From assembly GCF_016654115.1 (NCBI RefSeq), contig NZ_JAEQAZ010000012.1, forward strand, positions 22,181 through 86,180: a stretch of 64,000 bases of DNA. The letters run 5' to 3'. Made by a program: the position numbers and the translations under genes. Shown here piece by piece: positions 56,868-64,000 of this stretch. The notes beneath the pieces are model-generated. The model had not been told where the DNA came from, ran no database searches, and saw only the letters and a list, made by a program, of their open reading frames with translations. Every line of letters starts with the position of its first letter. Positions within the stretch are counted from its first letter, which is position 1. Source of the stretch: Streptomyces sp. MBT53 (lineage in GTDB: Bacteria > Actinomycetota > Actinomycetes > Streptomycetales > Streptomycetaceae).

Positions 56868-58294
56868 TGATCGACCTGCCCGCGTTCGGTACGACGGGTG
56901 CCTACCGCGCCAGGAACATCCAGACGGTCACCGATGTGGCAGGCACCGCCCTCGCGGAACTGAGCCTCGTACCGCCGTTGTACGTCAACCGCACCATGGC
57001 GGCGCTGCGCCGGGGCGGCATCATGCCGGCCGACGAACGGGCCGACGCGATGACCCGTGCGGCCGAGCTCTTCGCGACCGGGACGATCGACGGCCTGACC
57101 GCCGAGGAGTACCAACACGCGGTCAGCAGGGTCGGTGGCGTACCGATCTCCTCCGTCGTCGCGGCGACCACGACGGTCGCCGAGCGGGTGGCGAAGGCTC
57201 ATGCGAGCGTCCAGTACGCGCGCCCACAGGGAGCGGTCGACAACTGGCGCGATCCGCTGACGCGGACCGGCCGTTCGGTGTGGACGCGGCGCGGAGACGT
57301 GTTCGCCGTGCACGCCGCCGGCAATCACCCCGGCACCCACAGCATCTGGCCGGAGGCACTGGCGCTGGGCTACCGCGTCGCGGTCCGCCCGTCGAGCCGC
57401 GATCCCTTCACCCCGCACCGACTCGTGGCGGCACTGCGGAGCGCGGGATTCGCCGACGACCAGGTGGTGCTCCTGCCCACCGACCACGCCGGCGCCGACG
57501 CCGTTCTGCGCGGCGCCGACCTTGGGATGGTGTACGGCGGCGAGGAGGTGACCCGCAAGTACGGCGGGGCCGCGACGGTGCTGCCGCAGGGGCCGGGCCG
57601 GTCGAAGATCCTCATCACGGCCGACGTGGACTGGCGCGACCACCTGGATGTGATCGTCGCGTCCGTGAGCGGCCACGGCGGCACCGGATGCGTGAACACG
57701 ACAGCCGTCTTCGTGGAGGGCGACCCGGCTCCGCTCGCCGAGGCGATCGCGGCGCGGTTGTCCGCCGCGACCCCCTTGCCGCCCGAGGACGACAAGGCCG
57801 TCCTCCCCGTACAGCCGGTCGCGGTCGCCAGGGCGATCGAGACGTACCTGCTGAAGAAGGCGGCGGGCGCCCGGCCCTGGCTCGGCGGCGACGGTGTCGT
57901 GGCCGAACTCGGGGACGGGAGCGCCGCGTTGCTGCCGGCCGTCTTCCAACTCGACGATCCGGCCGCTCCGCAGGCGGGTGTGGAACTGCCGTTTCCGTGC
58001 GTGTGGATCGCGCCGTGGACACCCGAGGCCGGTACGGCCCCGCTGAAGAACACGCTCGTGCTCAACGCGATGACCCACGACATCCGGCTCGTCGACCGCC
58101 TGCTCGACGAGCCGACCATCAGCAACCTGTACGTGGGAAGCCGGCCCACCTACTGGATGGATCCCTCGGTACCGCACGACGGCTACCTCGCCGACTTCCT
58201 CATGCGGAACAAGGGCGTCATCCGGAACGGACTCCCCGTGCCGGTCCCCCACTCCGACGAGACCGAAAGGGTCCTACCGTGTCCCACTCCGTAG
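56867..58294 (+). CDS. EhpG/LuxC-like acyl reductase (aldehyde-dehydrogenase fold)
   Basis: A 475 aa LuxC-family reductase. It has a family-specific N-terminal third, then the NADPH site DVFAVHAAGNHPGTHSIWPEALALGYRVAVRPSSRDP. The catalytic cysteine C275 is in GHGGTGCVNTTAVFVEG, and NLYVGSRPTYWMDPS follows. It should take an acyl-adenylate or acyl-enzyme from the preceding EhpF-like protein and reduce it to the aldehyde, forming a carboxylic acid reductase pair. Start overlaps the upstream gene (TGATG) and its end overlaps the GMC gene by 16 bp. Confidence 0.83.
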   Translation: MIDLPAFGTTGAYRARNIQTVTDVAGTALAELSLVPPLYVNRTMAALRRGGIMPADERADAMTRAAELFATGTIDGLTAEEYQHAVSRVGGVPISSVVAATTTVAERVAKAHASVQYARPQGAVDNWRDPLTRTGRSVWTRRGDVFAVHAAGNHPGTHSIWPEALALGYRVAVRPSSRDPFTPHRLVAALRSAGFADDQVVLLPTDHAGADAVLRGADLGMVYGGEEVTRKYGGAATVLPQGPGRSKILITADVDWRDHLDVIVASVSGHGGTGCVNTTAVFVEGDPAPLAEAIAARLSAATPLPPEDDKAVLPVQPVAVARAIETYLLKKAAGARPWLGGDGVVAELGDGSAALLPAVFQLDDPAAPQAGVELPFPCVWIAPWTPEAGTAPLKNTLVLNAMTHDIRLVDRLLDEPTISNLYVGSRPTYWMDPSVPHDGYLADFLMRNKGVIRNGLPVPVPHSDETERVLPCPTP

Positions 58295-59793
58295 CACCGG
58301 CCGACGTCCTGATCGTCGGCGGCGGGTCGGCCGGCGCGGTGCTCGCCGCGCGCCTGAGCGAGAACCCCGCCCGACGCGTCGTACTGCTCGAAGCCGGGCC
58401 GGACTACGGCCCCACCCGGTTCCCCGCAGCACTGCTCGACGCCAACCGCATAGCCGACCTCGATCACGACTGGGGATACACCGCACGGGGCGGACGGCTG
58501 AGCCCCGAGATCGCCGCACTGCGCGGCAAGGTGATCGGCGGGAGTTCCGCCGTCAACGCCGGCGCCGCCCTCCGCGCCCGCGCCCTCGACTTCGCCCGCT
58601 GGGCCGAGAACGGGCTCGACGACTGGAGCTTCGCCGACGTCCTGCCGTACTTCCGCGCCCTGGAGAACACCCCCACCGGCCAGGACGAGTTCCACGGGCG
58701 GAGCGGGCCGATGCCCGTGCGCCAACTGGCCGACTCCGAACTGACCCCCGCGCACCGTGCCTTCATCGACGCCGCGGTCGCCCGTGGCCACAAGCGGATC
58801 ACCGACTTCAACGGCACCGAGCAGGACGGCGTCGGAGCCTTCGCGGTCAACGTCCTCGACGGGATCCGACAGAACACCGCACTGGTCTATCTCACCCCCG
58901 AGGTGCGCGCCCGCCCCAATCTCACCGTGCGCGGTGACGTCACGGTCGACCGGATCCTGTTCCGCGGCGGCTGTGCGACCGGAGTGGTCACCGCCGACGG
59001 GGCCCTGCACGATGCCGACGAGGTGATCCTCTCCGCCGGGACCTACGGAAGCGCGGCGATCCTGCTGCGCTCCGGCATCGGCCCCGCCGGTGAACTGGCG
59101 TCGCTCGGCATCGAACCCCTGGCCGACCTGCCCGTCGGACAACACCTGCAGGACCACCCCTTCTGCCCCGCGGTCTACGCCCTCGCCCCCGGGCGAGGGG
59201 AGATGGCTCCGGCCCTCGGCGCACTGCTGTGGACCGCCTCCAGCGAGGCCGCGGACGGTGAACTCGACCTGAACGTGGTCGCCGTGCATCCGGGCGGGGC
59301 CCCGTTCATGCCCCCCGGCGGCGTCATCGCCCTGTCCACGGCTCTCGTGCTCCCCGAGGCACAGGGCACGGTGCGCCTCACCGGCCGCGATCCGCTGGCC
59401 CAGCCCCTGATCGACCACAACTACCTCGGCACCGAGCGCGACCGCCGACGCATGCTCGAAGGCGTACGAATCGCCCGCGACCTGGCCCGTGACCCGGCCC
59501 TCGCGCCGTCGCTCGCCGGGCTTCTGATGCCACGCGAACTGCCCGACGACACCGAGGAGTTGACGCGGGTGATCGAATCCGGCCTCTCCGTCTACGGCCA
59601 CCCCACCTCCACCGCCCCCATGGGTGCCGCGGACTCGCCTCAGGCCGTCGTCGACTCCCGCGGAGCCGTGCACGGACTCGCCGCCCTGCGTGTCGTGGAC
59701 GCCTCGATCATCCCGTACGTGCCCTCCAGCGTCACCAACCTCACCACGATCATGATCGCCGAACGCATCGCCGACCTCGTCTACGACCGCTGA
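58279..59793 (+). CDS. GMC-family FAD oxidoreductase (choline dehydrogenase-like)
   Basis: 504 aa from a GTG at 58279 with GAAAGGG 7 nt before it. The FAD fold is DVLIVGGGSAGAVLAARLSENPARRVVLLEAGPDY. The family signature reads RGKVIGGSSAVNAGAALRARALDFARW. The catalytic pair is H441 (YGHPTSTAPMG) and N487 (SSVTNLTTIMIAERIADLV). GMC enzymes oxidise alcohols to aldehydes. Placed directly after the acid-reducing pair, it may set the alcohol/aldehyde state at C-6 or oxidise another hydroxymethyl intermediate. A long upstream in-frame extension belongs to the overlapping reductase gene and is not coding. Confidence 0.9.
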   Translation: MSHSVAPADVLIVGGGSAGAVLAARLSENPARRVVLLEAGPDYGPTRFPAALLDANRIADLDHDWGYTARGGRLSPEIAALRGKVIGGSSAVNAGAALRARALDFARWAENGLDDWSFADVLPYFRALENTPTGQDEFHGRSGPMPVRQLADSELTPAHRAFIDAAVARGHKRITDFNGTEQDGVGAFAVNVLDGIRQNTALVYLTPEVRARPNLTVRGDVTVDRILFRGGCATGVVTADGALHDADEVILSAGTYGSAAILLRSGIGPAGELASLGIEPLADLPVGQHLQDHPFCPAVYALAPGRGEMAPALGALLWTASSEAADGELDLNVVAVHPGGAPFMPPGGVIALSTALVLPEAQGTVRLTGRDPLAQPLIDHNYLGTERDRRRMLEGVRIARDLARDPALAPSLAGLLMPRELPDDTEELTRVIESGLSVYGHPTSTAPMGAADSPQAVVDSRGAVHGLAALRVVDASIIPYVPSSVTNLTTIMIAERIADLVYDR

Positions 59794-59815
59794 CCGTCAT
59801 CGGCTGCCGATGAAC

Positions 59816-59845
59816 CCTGGCTGAACTCGGCGGAGTTCAGCCAGG
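59816..59845. terminator. bidirectional terminator of the phenazine operon
   Basis: Perfect 13-nt arms (59816-59828 and 59833-59845) around a GGCG tetraloop. It is 22 bp after the GMC stop and 13 bp before the end of the convergent regulator gene. Confidence 0.9.
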
Positions 59846-59858
59846 CTCCGAACCCACG

Positions 59859-60881
59859 TCAGGCCGAATCGCTGCGTCTGGGGCTGCTGTGCAGGAAGGG
59901 ACTGCAGGACTTCAGGGTCCGCTGAACAGGACTTGTCTCGATCATGCGGATGGCGTCCAGCGCGCTGAGGCTGTCGGCCAGATAGTCGTGCAGTTCGCTG
60001 GGACTCTTGCACAGGACCAGCGCCACCAGGTTGGTCGGACCGGTGGTGGAGGCAAGGAACGCCATTTCCTTGTGTTGGATCAGGGTGTTCGCCACCTGGT
60101 TCAGGTGCGCGGGGGCGACGGACATCCACAACAGGGCCTGCGTGGTGATGCCGTACACCTCCGCACTGATCTCGACGTCGAAGGTGAGCATGCCGCTGGC
60201 CTGCAGAGCGGCGAGTCGACGCGTGATGGTCGAGGAGGACTGACCGGTCTCGGCGGCGAGATCCGTATAGCTGATACGGCCGTTGTTCTGCAGCGCGGCC
60301 AGCAGGTGCCAGTCCGCCTGGGTCAGAGACGAGCGCGCCTTGGGCTCGTCGGCGTCGTCCGGCGGGTCGAGTGCTCGGCGCAGTTGTTCCTGCTGCTCCT
60401 TGGTGAGAGCGCTGGTGTGGCCCTGCCATGCGGTGGGACCGCCCAGATAGTTGTGCAGCAGGCGGTGCGCCGACACCTCGGCGATATTGGCCACCCGAGG
60501 AATTTCACGGAACAGCAGCGTATGGTGCGCCGCGGAATTCATGACGAAGCATATTTCGGTTCCCCCGGACACCAGCCGCACCCAGGTGGTGTCGTCCCGC
60601 CGAGCCAGGCTGTACGCCACACTCTGGGCGGTGTTCGGGCTCGCCGTGAGCCTCAGAATCCACTTCCCGGCCGACGCTTGCCGCGGGTTCGCCACCCCGA
60701 CAACGCGAAGCGACAGCTCGCTGCTCAGCCGCCCGTAGCGACGGGCGACTGTTTGCGTGGAGACGCCCAGAATTTCGGCGATCCGGCTGAATGGCGCCCG
60801 ACCGTCGATACGCAGGGCATGAATGATACAGTGGTCCAATTCATCTATTGTGGGGACCACTTGCTCAGAAAAATCGCCCAC
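59859..60881 (-). CDS. tandem-domain Lrp/AsnC transcriptional regulator
   Basis: About 340 aa with two complete Lrp-type units. The first HTH is IDELDHCIIHALRIDGRAPFSRIAEILGVSTQTVARRYGRL, with a RAM-like ligand domain after it. The second is LTQADWHLLAALQNNGRISYTDLAAETGQSSSTITRRLAALQASGML, with its own ligand domain ending ALDAIRMIETSPV. It is convergent with the phenazine operon and is the only regulator in the cluster, so it is the likely pathway switch. The start is uncertain: GTG 60881 (AGG upstream) or GTG 60860. The ATG at 60974 would overlap the likely promoter (TTGACA at 60969-60974). Confidence 0.88.
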   Translation of the reverse strand: MGDFSEQVVPTIDELDHCIIHALRIDGRAPFSRIAEILGVSTQTVARRYGRLSSELSLRVVGVANPRQASAGKWILRLTASPNTAQSVAYSLARRDDTTWVRLVSGGTEICFVMNSAAHHTLLFREIPRVANIAEVSAHRLLHNYLGGPTAWQGHTSALTKEQQEQLRRALDPPDDADEPKARSSLTQADWHLLAALQNNGRISYTDLAAETGQSSSTITRRLAALQASGMLTFDVEISAEVYGITTQALLWMSVAPAHLNQVANTLIQHKEMAFLASTTGPTNLVALVLCKSPSELHDYLADSLSALDAIRMIETSPVQRTLKSCSPFLHSSPRRSDSA

Positions 60882-62039
60882 TGGCCGCCTCGGGCCATGG
60901 ACGCTCAGCACGGTTTGCTCAGCAAGGTTTGCGGCACCAGTTTCCCCCGATAGCCTGGGACAGGACCTTGTCAATGGATTTCACTGTCGGCGACAGCGTC
61001 TTTCTTCACCAGAGCCCCGGCGAATTCCGTTCCACGGTGGTGGTCAGCCAGTTCTCGTGATCGGTCATGCTCTGCCGGGCTTGGCGCGCGGACATGGAGT
61101 CCGCAATTGTGGTCTGAGGAGTACGTGCTCGGCGCCACCGGCCTGCCGGCCCCGGACGCGAGACCCAGCGACCTGACGATCCGTCAACAACTGCACCGAT
61201 CCGCCGAGTACGGGCATCACGTCCTGGATGACGCCTTCGAGGAGGAGCGCCGTCGGGCCCGCACTGTACGCCTGCCCGGGAACCTCTCCACCCTGCACGA
61301 CTTGGCACTCCAAGCGGTCCAGGCCGAACGATTCGGCAATATCGCGCGCAGCCGCTGCCACTACACCAGCCCCCCGACCAGCTCCTGAACCACTACGGAC
61401 CATGACCTCACCACGATGTGGATATCAACAGATCAAGAAGAACTCGCCGGGTTCCTGACATTTTGCCAGGTTTTGGTCGGCAGAATCCACTAGGTCCAGT
61501 CTTCGGACGAGTGTACACAGGTTCTAGCTCCCCGTGGGTCCGGCGCAAGCATCTGCCCATGACGGCAACCCTCCGACCGACCGCCCCGGCCCTCCCGGCA
61601 TGGTCCGCGCCAACGCGTGGAACGCGATGGACAGTTGAGGGCTCTCGGCGAGCATCGCGGCGGCTGCAGCCGATCGTGCCGCACGGCGGACCGCCGCCCA
61701 CTCGGCGTCCGACACATCCGAGGGATACGCGTCCAGTTGCGACACGGCCGCGCCGTGGGTGCCGGGCGGCGGCATGGGAAGCGGTGGCAACTGCTGAGCG
61801 ACCCCGTCGAGCGTTCGTGCGCCCGAACGACAGCGCAGGACCAACCAGACCACCCGGGCTCGCCCTCCGACTCCGGGCTCAAGAAGCCGCCACACCTGCA
61901 CCCACGACCCACGCCAACGCGTCGAGCTCGACCGACAGTTGAGGGCCCTCGGCGAGCATCGCGGCAGCGGATGCAGCCGATCGTGCCGCCCGGCGGACCG
62001 CCATCTCCAGCAGCCCCTTCGCTCCGCCGACCCGCACGG
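60882..62039. other. degraded interval with gene remnants and a duplicated segment
   Basis: About 1.15 kb without an intact gene. It holds the promoter-like region of the Lrp gene, and an open + strand fragment (61107-61388) that reads like part of a real protein: LTIRQQLHRSAEYGHHVLDDAFEEERRRAR, then LPGNLSTLHDLALQAVQAERFGNIARSR. It also contains the duplicated segment described separately, and a - strand YPSDVSDAEWAAV-like peptide resembling the N-terminus of IS5-type transposases. This mix points to past insertion and deletion. Confidence 0.5.
61611..62002. repeat. 85-88 bp imperfect direct repeat pair
   Basis: Copy 1 is 61611-61695 and copy 2 is 61915-62002. Both share GACAGTTGAGGG, CTCGGCGAGCATCGCGGC, TGCAGCCGATCGTGCCGC and CGGCGGACCGCC in the same order, with scattered substitutions and a 3-bp indel. 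On the - strand both encode an AVRRAARSA...AMLAEGPQLS-type peptide, so they are remnants of one duplicated coding end. They lie just downstream of the DUF416-like gene. Confidence 0.75.
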
Positions 62040-62663
62040 TCAGCGCCAACCGCTGAGTTCCGCGAACTCCTCCACCGACGGAATCACCTCGGCCAGGAAC
62101 GCCCGAGCGGACTCCCGGGTTTCGGCAATGCCCGAGCCCCCGTGTTCCCCGGTCAGCAGACTCAGCGCTGCCCGCTCGGCCTCTTCCTCCCTCTGGACCA
62201 GTGGACCGGGGGCGGGCCGCGGCTCGCCGCTGCGCACGATGACCGGCCGCTCTCCCGAGAGCTTGAAATCGACCATGGAAAACAGCGTTCGAAGCGTCAT
62301 CAGGACCGTTTCGACCCGATCGGCCGACGGCCTGAGGGACATCGCCAGCGCTTCCCCCACCAATCCCACGACCTGCTCGACGTAAAAGCCGGGACGTGAC
62401 GTGGGGTCCCCCTCGCAGTCCTCGTAGTCCTCCTCGTCCTCGTGTTTCTCGCCCCCGAGCACGTCTAGCGCGTCGAGCAGTTCTGCGCAGTCGTCCGCCA
62501 CGCCCTCGCCGGCGGCGGCCGACCAGGCCAGCTCCAGCCCTGAGTCGAGCCACCTCCGCTCCTCCGCGGAGCCGAGCACCCGGCAGAACACGGAGCCCCG
62601 CTCCGCCGCTCCCGTGCAGAGCAGCATCAGTTGAGCGTGCGGCAGAGTCGACAGCCCTTCCAT
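62040..62663 (-). CDS. DUF416-like conserved hypothetical protein
   Basis: A 207 aa acidic helical protein starting MEGLSTLPHAQLMLLCTGAAERGSVFCRVLG. The opening recalls DUF416/YjaG (xxFAxxxxERxxPxY), and the EEDYEDCEGD loop and later helical repeats also fit. The function of this family is unknown. The region directly after its stop codon contains one copy of the duplicated segment in another frame. The start at 62663 is well placed but has a weak ribosome binding site. Confidence 0.6.
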   Translation of the reverse strand: MEGLSTLPHAQLMLLCTGAAERGSVFCRVLGSAEERRWLDSGLELAWSAAAGEGVADDCAELLDALDVLGGEKHEDEEDYEDCEGDPTSRPGFYVEQVVGLVGEALAMSLRPSADRVETVLMTLRTLFSMVDFKLSGERPVIVRSGEPRPAPGPLVQREEEAERAALSLLTGEHGGSGIAETRESARAFLAEVIPSVEEFAELSGWR

Positions 62664-62686
62664 GACAGTCAGTCACCTACCCGAAA

Positions 62687-62709
62687 GATAGCAACGCATA
62701 TTGACTATC
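62687..62709. promoter_or_regulatory. dyad in the divergent promoter region
   Basis: GATAG (62687-62691) and CTATC (62705-62709) form an inverted repeat with a 13-bp AT-rich spacer, lying midway between the divergent DUF416-like and M20 peptidase genes. It could be an operator for either. The TTGACT inside it is not paired with a -10 at a normal distance. Confidence 0.3.
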
Positions 62710-62724
62710 TCCTAGACTACAAGC

Positions 62725-63897
62725 ATGGTGATGCTCCCTACCGTCATCGACCGGAAGGAAGCCGCCTTGTCCCTCAGTTCCGGCTCCACTCTCCCCGAGC
62801 GCTTCACCCGGCGTCTTGGGCAACTGGTGGGCATCGAGACGCCGTCGGGTTGGGACCGAGGGCTGAACGATGTCTATGACCTGCTCGACTCCTGGGCGGG
62901 CAGCGCGTTGGGGCGGCCCGAGCGGGTCGTTTCCGACGGGGTGCCGCATCTGTACTGGCGCGGCGCCGATCCCGCCGTACCGAAAAGCCGCCGGGTCCTG
63001 CTGCTCGGGCATGCCGACACGGTGTGGCCGCTGGGGACCCTGGCCGAGAATCCGTTCGACGTGTCAGGGGCGCGGGCGACCGGGCCCGGGGTCTTCGACA
63101 TGAAGGCCGGGCTCGTGCTCGCCTTCGAGGCGCTCGCGCTGGCCGGCGACGTCTCGCACGTCAGCATGGTGGTCTCCGGTGACGAGGAACGCGGGTCGAT
63201 CACCTCGCGCGCGCTCGTCGAGGAGGCCGCGGCGGCCTGCGGCGCCGTTCTGGTGCTGGAGCCCAGTGAGGGCGGCGCCCTCAAGACCGCGCGCAAGGGT
63301 GTCGCGCAGTACCGCCTCGGTGTGAGCGGCCGGGCCGCGCACGCCGGGCTCGAACCCCACAAGGGCGTCAACGCGCTGATCGAGCTGGCCCACCAGGTGC
63401 TGACGATCAGCGAGTTGGCCGACCGTGAGCGCGGGACCACCGTCACGCCCACGGTGGGCAGCGCCGGCACCACCACCAACACGGTTCCGGAGCGGGCGTT
63501 CGTCGAAGTCGACGTACGGGCCTGGGAGCACGGCGAACTGGACCGGGTGGAACGGGAGTTGCGGGGCCTGCGCGCCCGGGAGCCCGGCGCCGAACTCGCG
63601 TTCCTGAGCAGCGTCAGCCGTGGTCCGCTGGAGCGCGGGATGTCCGTCGGCCTGCTGCGCTCCGCCCGGACGGTCGCCGAACGGCTGGGGCTCCCCCCGG
63701 TCACCGAGACCAGCGTCGGCGGCGGCTCGGACGGCAACATCACCGCGAGTCTCGGGGTGCCCACGCTGGACGGTCTGGGCCCGGACGGCGGTGGGGCGCA
63801 CGCCCGCCACGAGTGGGTGGACCTCACCTCCGTCCCGGACCGCGCCGCCCTCGTCGCCGGCCTCCTCGCCGGTCTCCTGGCCGAAGCGGCGGACTGA
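62725..63897 (+). CDS. M20-family metallopeptidase (carboxypeptidase G2-like)
   Basis: A 390 aa dizinc hydrolase. Metal-site elements in order are: His/Asp in VLLLGHADTVWPLGTL, bridging Asp in GPGVFDMKAGLVLAFEAL, the catalytic Glu pair in VVSGDEERGS, Glu in LVLEPSEGG, and the late His in GGGAHARHEWVD. The small dimerisation domain is inserted between (RLGVSGRAAHAGLEPHKGVNALIELAHQV). It removes C-terminal glutamate or similar residues, likely in the cytoplasm, since no signal peptide is seen. The exact start is uncertain (ATG 62725 used). A terminator lies about 55 bp after the stop. Confidence 0.9.
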   Translation: MVMLPTVIDRKEAALSLSSGSTLPERFTRRLGQLVGIETPSGWDRGLNDVYDLLDSWAGSALGRPERVVSDGVPHLYWRGADPAVPKSRRVLLLGHADTVWPLGTLAENPFDVSGARATGPGVFDMKAGLVLAFEALALAGDVSHVSMVVSGDEERGSITSRALVEEAAAACGAVLVLEPSEGGALKTARKGVAQYRLGVSGRAAHAGLEPHKGVNALIELAHQVLTISELADRERGTTVTPTVGSAGTTTNTVPERAFVEVDVRAWEHGELDRVERELRGLRAREPGAELAFLSSVSRGPLERGMSVGLLRSARTVAERLGLPPVTETSVGGGSDGNITASLGVPTLDGLGPDGGGAHARHEWVDLTSVPDRAALVAGLLAGLLAEAAD

Positions 63898-63951
63898 GGC
63901 GGACGAGACTGACCGAGACAGGCTGAGGCGGACCGGGGTGGACCAAAACCC

Positions 63952-63975
63952 GGTCCCGGACCCGAGACCGGGACC
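63952..63975. terminator. hairpin after the M20 peptidase gene
   Basis: Perfect 8-nt arms GGTCCCGG (63952-63959) and its complement (63968-63975) with an 8-nt loop, followed by a C-rich run. Confidence 0.7.
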
Positions 63976-64000
63976 CCGCCCCGCCCCGCCCCGCCTACAC

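Noticed and set aside
42844..60974. Polyketide synthase, NRPS or prenyltransferase genes in the phenazine cluster
   Set aside because: None is present; every gene in the interval is accounted for by phz-type, redox or unknown proteins, so prenylated or esmeraldin/saphenamycin-type products are not supported.
61879..62676. 265-codon - strand open frame overlapping the DUF416-like gene
   Set aside because: It is out of frame with the better-supported 207 aa gene, is extremely Arg/Gly-rich, and only its last 40 codons (the repeated segment) look protein-like.

Overview
This is a high-GC actinobacterial chromosome segment, almost certainly Streptomyces. Support comes from strong third-position GC bias, GTG starts, Tat and lipoprotein signals, and a housekeeping gene order familiar from streptomycete core chromosomes (gatCAB, ligA, mnmA, an opp operon, gcvT-gcvH-glyA-sdaA). 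I see no tRNA, rRNA, CRISPR array, intact insertion sequence or prophage.

Left part, 1-43000, core genome. A partial acetyltransferase and an MMPL exporter are followed by the amidotransferase operon gatC-gatA-(80 aa protein)-gatB, a membrane GGDEF-EAL c-di-GMP protein (RmdB-like), NAD-dependent DNA ligase, a MetE-like protein, an SDR, a LOG-family protein, mnmA, a Tat-exported amidase, a multicopper oxidase, a cysteine desulfurase that may feed MnmA, a TetR regulator, a WYL regulator, a TesB-like thioesterase, a membrane esterase, a TRIC-type membrane protein, an M1 peptidase, and a five-gene oligopeptide ABC operon (OppC-OppA-OppB-OppD-OppF order). Two SseB-like proteins and a P-loop kinase precede a tandem glycine riboswitch. 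The riboswitch leads into gcvT, gcvH, glyA and sdaA, a glycine/serine catabolic unit.

Middle part, about 43000-60900, an accessory phenazine biosynthetic cluster. On the + strand a tightly packed operon encodes PhzB, PhzC, PhzD, PhzE, a small unknown protein, PhzF and PhzG, the core route from shikimate intermediates and chorismate to phenazine dicarboxylate/carboxylate. It continues into an EhpF-like adenylating enzyme, an EhpG/LuxC-like acyl reductase and a GMC flavin oxidoreductase. This predicts reduction of a phenazine carboxylate to aldehyde or alcohol level, as in the griseoluteic acid route of Pantoea. On the - strand lie a FAD monooxygenase, an unrecognised 369 aa protein, an aldo/keto reductase, a small OB-fold-like protein, a flavodoxin-fold quinone reductase and an orphan acyl-CoA carboxylase epsilon subunit. 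A two-HTH Lrp/AsnC regulator closes the right side. Two - strand units share a conserved upstream element with identical internal spacing (44231-44279 and 48936-48984).

Right part, 60900-64000. A non-coding stretch of about 1.1 kb holds an 85-88 bp duplicated segment and gene remnants, which looks like an integration or deletion scar. It is followed by a DUF416-like gene and a divergent M20 (carboxypeptidase G2-like) peptidase.

Strong hairpins mark most transcription-unit ends. All functional calls are from reading sequence and remembered family features; no database search was run.
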